This document shows positions 58,052-64,000 of a DNA stretch of 64,000 bases, piece by piece. The position numbers and the translations under genes are program-made. Source of the stretch: Methanorbis furvi (lineage in GTDB: Archaea; Halobacteriota; Methanomicrobia; Methanomicrobiales; Methanocorpusculaceae); contig NZ_JAWDKA010000009.1 of the NCBI RefSeq assembly GCF_032714615.1, positions 23,546-87,545 of the forward strand, written 5' to 3'. Each line of letters begins with the position of its first letter. The stretch's first letter is position 1. Under the pieces are notes generated by a model. It had not been told where the DNA came from. It worked only from the letters and a program-made list of their open reading frames with translations, and did no database searches.

Positions 58052-60832
58052 TCACTCGACAACAATTGCCGGCTTAAACGGCAGTGCCATCTTGCCCTTC
58101 GGATGCGTAGTGGCGTCCGCAGCGACAATCTCAACCTCGAGGCCTGACTCCTTCTCAAGGAACGCCTTTGCCGCAGTAAAGATCGCCGTCTCATCAACAC
58201 CGGCCGCAATGGATGACACCAGCTCAGGCGGCAGACTGTGAATCAGCTTCACCGTCTGAACAGCTGCATCGGTTGCATCCTTACCCTTCGTTCGAAGTTC
58301 GGCATCAGCCATCACCGTCTTCACCACATTGCGCTTGTCCTCGGCGGATGCTACAACGCTGAACACGGTATGCTTCCAGGCAGGTGCCGTAAACAGGGTG
58401 ACTTTCTTTGCCTCGATCTGGACCAGCTTTAAGATCGACTGAATATCCTCAATCGTTCTCTGGAGCAGCTCCTCAGACACCTCAACCGACTCATTGATCT
58501 TTGCAGGGTCAGCAACCGGCCAGGCCGCAAACGACACAAGACCCTCGTGCCCGGTCTCCTGCCACATCTTTTCAGCGGTATAAGGAATAACCGGAGCCAT
58601 CAGGCGGATCCAGACCGACATGACCTCAGCGAGGACTGCCGTTCCGTTCGACCCTTCCGGAAGCCGGCGGCGGTACCAGGCAAGGTCCGACACAATACCG
58701 TTGTATGCCTCCTGAAGAGCCTGACGGGTCTGGAACGCTGCAAGAGCTTTGGTTGCCGCCTCGATTCTGTGCTGCAGACGCGACAGCAGCCATGCATCAA
58801 TCGCCGCAGTACCGGTCGCACTGCTTGCGTCCAAGACCATCTGCCACATCCGCTCAATCTGCCTCTTCACCGACAGCACCAGCTCGTTTCTCCAGTCAAA
58901 GTCCTGCCACGGCTCGGCACTGCCCACGAGGAACATACGCACCGTATCAGCACCGAACTCGTTTGCCGCATCCTCCAACAGGAACACATTGCCCTTCGAA
59001 GACGACATCTTCATGCCGTTCAAGAGGCCCATGCCGAACACTACCATGCCTTTGGGCTGGAGCTCGTCAGGGAAGATTGCCCGGTGATGGAACAGCTGGA
59101 AGGTCAGGTGATTGGAGATGAGGTCCTTTGCACTGAACCGGTAATCGTACGGATACCAGTACAGGAACTCGGACCGCAGCTCTGCAAGCGTTGCTGCATC
59201 AACCGGCAGTCCGTGTCCGTCGCCTTTGCCAAGGAAGATGTAGTCAAACACCGCAGGCGTCAGATTTTCTGCCGGGATTTGTGTAATCTTGTGTGCGATC
59301 GTGTAGTAGGACATGTAGACCGTTGAGTCAGACAGCGGCTCAAACAGCCACTTCGGATCCCACGGCACACGGGTTCCAAGACCAACACGGCGGGTGCAGG
59401 GCCACTCCTTCAGCCAGTCAACAGTCCGCTCAAACTCGGCACGAACCTCCGGCGGCACAAGCTCAATCTTTGGCATCTGCTTGTGAACCTCGGCCTTCCA
59501 CTCAGGATCTGCATAGTTTAAGAACCACTGATCATCGAGAATTTTTACATAGACGCGGTTGCCGCACCGGCAGATAACGCGTTTCTCGCTCATCTCATGG
59601 AAGAGGATGCTGCCGCGGGTGTCCACAAACTCGTTTGTTACATCCTCGCGTGCCTGACGAACGGATTTGCCGGCATGCACTCCGCAGTTCTCATTGAGTT
59701 TTCCTTTTGAGAACTCTGCATTGTAGAGCTCCTGCGTCAGCTCGTCCATTCTGGGATCGTCCTGATTTGGAATCCGGTTCTTTTCGACGATCTCCTGTGC
59801 AGGAACTTTACCGTAGTCAGGAACGGTCACGAGCGTGATCGGCGCAATCGTCTGGTACTTGCCCTGCTGCTGAAGGTCGCGCAGTGCAATGTAGTCAAAG
59901 GGTGCGTGGGCTGGAACACTCATCACAAGACCTGAACCCATGTCAGGGTCCACGAATGATGCCGGAAGAATCGGCACCGGTGCGTTTGTCAGGGGATGCT
60001 GTGCCGCCTTGTCAATGAGGTCAGCACCCGGGATTGTGCCAAGTTCAGTTACCGTGTGCTTCTGCATCCGCAGTTTTTCTGCGGCTTCGGTACTGATAAT
60101 CCACTTCTCGCCGTCAACGTCTGCCTTCAGATAGGTTACCTCAGGGTTTGCCCAGAGGTTTGTTACACCGAAGATGGTCTCCGGTCTGAGGGTCGCGGTC
60201 GGGATGAAGAACTCGCCGAACTGGTACTTTACAAACACGAAGTGCTTGACCTCTGCTGAGTCGCCCTCAAGCAGGTCATGGTCGCCGACCGGCTGGTCAC
60301 ATGCCGGACAGTACCGGACCGGATACTCGCCTTTCTGGACCTTGCCCTGACCGTAAATATGGGTGTACTGCCACTCGATGAACTTGCTGTACTGAGGAAT
60401 GATCGTAGTGAATCGTCTGCGCCAGTCGATCGAAAGACCGAGCTGTTTCATCACGCGCTCGTACTCGTCAGCGAAGTAGTTGACGATGACGATCGGGTCG
60501 GTGAAGGAGTCAAGCGTCTGCTGCGGAACCCGGTAGAGACCGCCGTAGAGCTGCATCGTTTTTTCGTCCTTCTTTGCAATACGTTTTGCAATGCCGAGCA
60601 CCGGTGCTCCGGTGACGTGGAACGCCATCGGGAACAGCACCTGCTTCCCCCGCATTCTCCAGAACCGTGCTACGATATCAGGCACAATGTAGGTCCTGCC
60701 GTGACCGACATGCATTGCACCGCTCGGGTAGGGGAATGCTACATTGATGTAGAATTTTTCTTTGTCCTCAGACGGGTTTGACTCAAAGGCAGGAATCCAA
60801 GTGGAACGGATCTCCTGCTCAATGTCATTCAT
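58052..60832 (-). CDS. leuS: Leucyl-tRNA synthetase (archaeal type)
   Basis: A 926-residue class-I synthetase. The HIGH-type motif reads MHVGHGRTY (about residue 43), zinc-binding [12 protein letters not shown] and a second [11 protein letters not shown], a large CP1 editing domain (about 150-420), the KMSKS-type loop KMSSSKG, and an anticodon-binding helical domain plus archaeal C-terminal part. The ATG at 60832 is favoured; a GTG at 60859 is also in frame, but a TATA-like AATACTATAC at about 60874-60884 would put the transcript start near it. It is 44 nt downstream of the PIN-KH gene on the same strand. Confidence 0.96.
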   Translation of the reverse strand: MNDIEQEIRSTWIPAFESNPSEDKEKFYINVAFPYPSGAMHVGHGRTYIVPDIVARFWRMRGKQVLFPMAFHVTGAPVLGIAKRIAKKDEKTMQLYGGLYRVPQQTLDSFTDPIVIVNYFADEYERVMKQLGLSIDWRRRFTTIIPQYSKFIEWQYTHIYGQGKVQKGEYPVRYCPACDQPVGDHDLLEGDSAEVKHFVFVKYQFGEFFIPTATLRPETIFGVTNLWANPEVTYLKADVDGEKWIISTEAAEKLRMQKHTVTELGTIPGADLIDKAAQHPLTNAPVPILPASFVDPDMGSGLVMSVPAHAPFDYIALRDLQQQGKYQTIAPITLVTVPDYGKVPAQEIVEKNRIPNQDDPRMDELTQELYNAEFSKGKLNENCGVHAGKSVRQAREDVTNEFVDTRGSILFHEMSEKRVICRCGNRVYVKILDDQWFLNYADPEWKAEVHKQMPKIELVPPEVRAEFERTVDWLKEWPCTRRVGLGTRVPWDPKWLFEPLSDSTVYMSYYTIAHKITQIPAENLTPAVFDYIFLGKGDGHGLPVDAATLAELRSEFLYWYPYDYRFSAKDLISNHLTFQLFHHRAIFPDELQPKGMVVFGMGLLNGMKMSSSKGNVFLLEDAANEFGADTVRMFLVGSAEPWQDFDWRNELVLSVKRQIERMWQMVLDASSATGTAAIDAWLLSRLQHRIEAATKALAAFQTRQALQEAYNGIVSDLAWYRRRLPEGSNGTAVLAEVMSVWIRLMAPVIPYTAEKMWQETGHEGLVSFAAWPVADPAKINESVEVSEELLQRTIEDIQSILKLVQIEAKKVTLFTAPAWKHTVFSVVASAEDKRNVVKTVMADAELRTKGKDATDAAVQTVKLIHSLPPELVSSIAAGVDETAIFTAAKAFLEKESGLEVEIVAADATTHPKGKMALPFKPAIVVE

Positions 60833-60876
60833 AACCAACTCTTTTGCCAAATTAATCACCTGTGTTGTATAGTATT

Positions 60877-62928
60877 TTAGTCCACCGGACGAATTTTCAG
60901 CTCTTCACCTGCTCCATAACGCCGGATCATTTCCATGGCGATGCTGCTGTTTCTTGCGAGGTGGATCTCACCGCGGGCATCAACCGTTGCGGTGAACAGG
61001 TACTCTTTGCCTGAGAAGAGGTCGACAATTTTGCCGCTGTACTCGGGGCATATGAGAGCGAGCTGCTTTTTCTCACTGCGAATCTTAAACGCACCCGTCT
61101 GGTTTACGGAGGATGCGGCCGGGGTAGAGACCTCCCGTCCCGGCAGGTCGCTTAGTGGGCGAACATCAATACCGACACCGACTTTACTGACAACAGCTGC
61201 GATGTTTTTGCCTGCTTTGCCGATTGCTGCGGGAACGTCGGTGTCTTCGATGTAGACTGCGGCTTTGGTGTCGTTGATCATCCGAACCACGATCTCGCCT
61301 TCGGTGAAGCGTGAGATCTCTTTTTGGATCTCTTTTTCGAGGACGAGCCATGCAGGGTTGTCTTCGGTTACTTCGTAGGTCGGCATTGAGTGAACCGCCG
61401 GTGGTGTGCGAAGGCTGTTTTCATCTCCTTCGTCACTGTCGCCGTCATAGTCGTCGTCAGCGATTTCCTTTGCAGGAGCTGCTGCACTCGCTGCAACTGC
61501 CGGGGCATTGACCACTTTTGTCTGCGGTTTTGCAGACTGCGCAGGTGCGGACACTGTCTCTGCCGGGTGGACTCCTCCGCCCGAGGTGACGGTTACTTCG
61601 CCTTCGTAGCGGAATGCTTCTGCGGCAATGACGCCGGTGATGATGTTGGTGAACCGGACAATCGGTCTGACCTGCGGGTCGCCGATTCTTTCAAGGGCTG
61701 CCGGGACGCCGAAGACGGTACTGACGCTGTAGAGGTCGGTGATGTCGCCTTCTTTGACGAAGACGACTGTTGCGACGATCTGCGGGATAAGGTTGAGGTC
61801 AACGAGGCTTGCAAGCCTGATGAGTGCGTCGGGTGCGCTTCGTGCGTGCAGTCCGCCGATTACGCGGATGCCGGAGAGTCTGAGGTCGGCAAAGACTGCG
61901 AGCTCTTCGGATCTGCGCATTTCGTCAAAGATGACGTAGTCGGGTCGAAGGAGGGTGAGCACCTCGCCGGTTGCGGCGATGCTTCCGTCAAGGGCGGTGT
62001 ACTGCGTGATCTTGTCGGGCACCATGAGGTCGCGGGGCGACTCGATGGTTTTGACGATGTAGTTTTCGCCGGAGAGGTAGGTTGCGATGTTCTGCTCGAG
62101 TGTGGATTTTCCTGATCCCGGTGTTCCGACGATGAGCATTCCGCCGTTGCCGATATTCAGCCGTTCTTTGAGTGCTGCGGCAAAGTTGTAGGAGTCAAAG
62201 GAGACTTCGCGGGTTGGTCGGACGATGGTTATTTCGATACCGTCGGAGAACGGCGGGCGGGTGGTGGTGATCCGCATGGAGCCGATCTGGGACACGGTAA
62301 CGCCCGGCATTTCAACTTCGACGAATCCGTCAGGGTGACGTTTGGCGCGTTCGAGACACTCCTGTGCGATTGCCCGCAGTTCGTGTTCGGTTGACGGGGT
62401 TTCGCGAATGGTGGCGAGTCTTGATTCACGGATGTTGCCTTTGCGTGCGTAGGGTGCGACGCGTTCCTTGAGGTATACGGCAAAGGTGTTTTCATCAAAA
62501 AATTCGTCGATTAAGAGCGGTGAGAAGTTGTCAGTGACTTCCGGCCGCAGGAAGATGACGTTGATTCCTTTTGCACGTGCGACCTCTGCCTGAACGTAGT
62601 CGCTGGTGATGAAGGTTGCTTTGTGCGTGATTGCAACATCGCGGATCATGCTGTCAATCTCTCCCCCACCGGCGAGTTTGACCTGATCGAGTCTTGGGCG
62701 CTGCCCGACATATTCCAGATTGATGAGTCCTTCGTCTTTGAGTCTGCAGAGTTTTTGTAGTTCTGCAAGACCGGAGAACCCTATTTCTCTTCCCTGATTG
62801 GCCTGTGCTTCGAGTTCGGCGAAGACGGCTTCGGGTATAATTATCGTTGCGCCACGATATTCGCCCTGTTCTATCAGGGCGGTGACGCGTCCGTCGATGA
62901 CGACGCTGGTATCCGGTACGAGTATCAT
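60877..62928 (-). CDS. PIN domain - ATPase - KH protein (archaeal PINc/VapC family ATPase)
   Basis: A 683-residue protein: N-terminal PIN nuclease domain (about 1-140; [11 protein letters not shown], with acidic residues in [28 protein letters not shown] and TSDYVQ), a type II/IV secretion-like ATPase core (Walker [10 protein letters not shown], Walker [13 protein letters not shown]), a variable linker rich in Ala, Pro and Asp (about 470-510) and a KH domain (about 535-600; [15 protein letters not shown]). This is a widespread archaeal protein thought to act in RNA processing or ribosome quality control. A TATA-like CATAAATAAT (62941-62950) lies upstream, and hisI precedes it by 47 nt. Confidence 0.92.
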   Translation of the reverse strand: MILVPDTSVVIDGRVTALIEQGEYRGATIIIPEAVFAELEAQANQGREIGFSGLAELQKLCRLKDEGLINLEYVGQRPRLDQVKLAGGGEIDSMIRDVAITHKATFITSDYVQAEVARAKGINVIFLRPEVTDNFSPLLIDEFFDENTFAVYLKERVAPYARKGNIRESRLATIRETPSTEHELRAIAQECLERAKRHPDGFVEVEMPGVTVSQIGSMRITTTRPPFSDGIEITIVRPTREVSFDSYNFAAALKERLNIGNGGMLIVGTPGSGKSTLEQNIATYLSGENYIVKTIESPRDLMVPDKITQYTALDGSIAATGEVLTLLRPDYVIFDEMRRSEELAVFADLRLSGIRVIGGLHARSAPDALIRLASLVDLNLIPQIVATVVFVKEGDITDLYSVSTVFGVPAALERIGDPQVRPIVRFTNIITGVIAAEAFRYEGEVTVTSGGGVHPAETVSAPAQSAKPQTKVVNAPAVAASAAAPAKEIADDDYDGDSDEGDENSLRTPPAVHSMPTYEVTEDNPAWLVLEKEIQKEISRFTEGEIVVRMINDTKAAVYIEDTDVPAAIGKAGKNIAAVVSKVGVGIDVRPLSDLPGREVSTPAASSVNQTGAFKIRSEKKQLALICPEYSGKIVDLFSGKEYLFTATVDARGEIHLARNSSIAMEMIRRYGAGEELKIRPVD

Positions 62929-62975
62929 AAAAAATCTACCATTATTTATGGGTATCCAATAGAATATTAGGTCTA

Positions 62976-63350
62976 CTATCTCTGGCTGTAGATTTGTTCA
63001 GGGTTTTTGAGTTGCGGAAGGAGTACGCTGCCGTCGAGATTGCGGAAAAAACAGCTGAAGTATCCTTCGTGACACGCGCAGCCGGTCTGTTCGACGAGAT
63101 AGAGGAGGCAGTCTGCATCGCAGTCCACGCGGATTTCGATGATCTTTTGCAGGTGGCCGGACTCTTCGCCTTTTTTCCAGAGTCTGTTTCTGGACCGGCT
63201 GTAGTAGTGGGCAAAGCCGGTGTTTCTGGTGAGTCTGACTGCTTCTTCGTTTGCATAGGCAAACATGAGGACGGTTTTGGTTGCTGCGTCCTGGACGATT
63301 ACCGGTATGAGGCCGTCGGTGTAGGTGAGGGTGGGCAGAGGTTCTGGCAT
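62976..63350 (-). CDS. hisI: Phosphoribosyl-AMP cyclohydrolase
   Basis: A 124-residue HisI opening the adenine ring of PR-AMP in histidine synthesis. Motifs are TKTVLMFAYANEEAVRLTRNTGFAHYYSRSRNRLWKKGEESGH region, VDCDADCLLYLVEQTG and the zinc/magnesium ligands in CDADC and ACHEGYFSCF. There is no HisE fusion. It is separated from the PIN-KH gene by 47 nt and preceded by element R2-3. Confidence 0.96.
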   Translation of the reverse strand: MPEPLPTLTYTDGLIPVIVQDAATKTVLMFAYANEEAVRLTRNTGFAHYYSRSRNRLWKKGEESGHLQKIIEIRVDCDADCLLYLVEQTGCACHEGYFSCFFRNLDGSVLLPQLKNPEQIYSQR

Positions 63351-63416
63351 GTTCTGTTGATTACTTATTGGGGGTGAAGGGGATTAAGGGATTTCCTGAG
63401 ATTTTGGATGTGGGTA

Positions 63417-63978
63417 TTGTGATACCGCGAAATAATTTAGTCGATTTTTTTTCTGGAAAAAGTAATCGGATAAGTGGTGAGTATGGTTTCGTTTGAAAAA
63501 AGAACCGCAAATCCACGCAAATGCGGCACGGCGAAGCCGTGCTTAGCTAAGCAAGCCCTTCGGGCTTGCCGCTCTCGCTCGCTGATGCTCGCTCCGCAAA
63601 TCGCGTTTGCTACTTCGTCGCTCTCATCCCGCCGGATTCCGGCGGGCTCGTTGCTATCGCAAACGCGACGGCAAACGCTGGACGGCGCCAGTCGGGCGCC
63701 GCCTATTGTTTATCGATGATATTCATGGTGTGTCACTGCGTAAAATGTCGTGGCGTCGAAAACTTTCCGATTGTCCTACACGTCGGATGCAATCCATTCA
63801 ACCCATGGCGGCGCCCGACTGGCGCCGCCCAGCATTTGCCGTCGCGGTTGCGATAGCAACGAGCCCGCCGGAATCCGGCGGGATGAGAGCGACGGTTCGC
63901 AAATGCGATTTGTGGAGCCCGAAGGGCGAGATTTGCGTGGATTTGCGGTTCTTTTTTCAAGCGAGACCACATACAAAG
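63417..63978. repeat. Long palindromic element, family R2, copy 3
   Basis: About 560 bp, nearly identical to copy 2 over the left arm and unique centre (63490-63900), including GGCACGGCGAAGCCGTGCTT and TATTGTTTATCGATGATATT. The right arm is shorter: the GCTAAGC-containing part is missing and it ends GGTTCTTTTTTCAAGCGAG, which mirrors TTTCGTTTGAAAAAAGAACC at left. It fills the gene-free stretch 63351-64000. Confidence 0.86.
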
Positions 63979-64000
63979 ACGCCCCCAACATCAGAGTGTT

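Noticed and set aside
61390..62115. 241-residue frame antisense to the PIN-KH ATPase
   Set aside because: Its Cys/Asp/Val-rich composition and full overlap with a well-supported gene mark it as a shadow.

Overview
The window comes from a methanogenic archaeon, most likely of the order Methanomicrobiales (Methanocorpusculum-like; the genus is inference). The evidence is a methanogenesis-marker radical SAM protein (Mmp10), a YcaO-TfuA pair, MfnB of methanofuran synthesis, archaeal GatDE, archaeal-type LeuS, a PIN-KH ATPase, a DRG GTPase, geranylgeranyl reductase and an archaetidyl-type CDP-alcohol transferase. TATA boxes about 25 nt from start codons are common, and many genes overlap by the ATGA arrangement.

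Layout. 1-9.8 kb: an amino-acid kinase cut by the edge (MfnE-like), an exported phospholipase D protein, two winged-helix paralogues with operator-like palindromes, a tRNA methylthiotransferase, polyphosphate kinase with an HD hydrolase, and two HdeD membrane proteins. 9.8-14 kb: surface and envelope genes (triple PH-like/zinc-ribbon/Yip1 protein and two PKD proteins with the same C-terminal motif). 14-29 kb: core metabolism (guaB-mfnB; HisA-like-tmk; pyrD-pyrK-CpXC-CpXC-argH-gatD-gatE; mmp10-RNase III-like; parvulin; HEAT protein). 29-33 kb: TPR/membrane/coiled-coil/SPFH operon, tRNA-Glu, ilvE. 33.6-38.5 kb: a sulfur-transfer locus, ycaO-tfuA-thiF/moeB-moaD-moaE, divergent from a tandem-fused FdhD. 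38.6-47.7 kb: small methanogen proteins, tRNA-Arg, DRG GTPase, tRNA-Glu, geranylgeranyl reductase, Ni/Co ECF transporter. 48.5-54.3 kb: tightly packed tetrapyrrole operon (precorrin-2 dehydrogenase, hemA, hemB, hemL, hemC, uroporphyrinogen-III methyltransferase), feeding F430, siroheme and corrinoids. 54.3-64 kb: CDP-alcohol transferase, HicBA-like pair, arfC, leuS, PIN-KH ATPase, hisI.

Several parts fit one programme. Mmp10 and YcaO-TfuA modify methyl-coenzyme M reductase, the tetrapyrrole operon and the Ni/Co importer serve its F430 cofactor, MfnB serves methanofuran, and FdhD, MoaD and MoaE serve the Mo/W enzymes that use it.

The most unusual feature is a set of long inverted-repeat elements (three families sharing a UUCG-hairpin module) that fill most gene-free stretches, mainly between convergent genes. 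Some run into coding sequence: one supplies the C-terminus and stop of FdhD, another carries the stop of tmk. No transposase, CRISPR array, rRNA or origin was seen.
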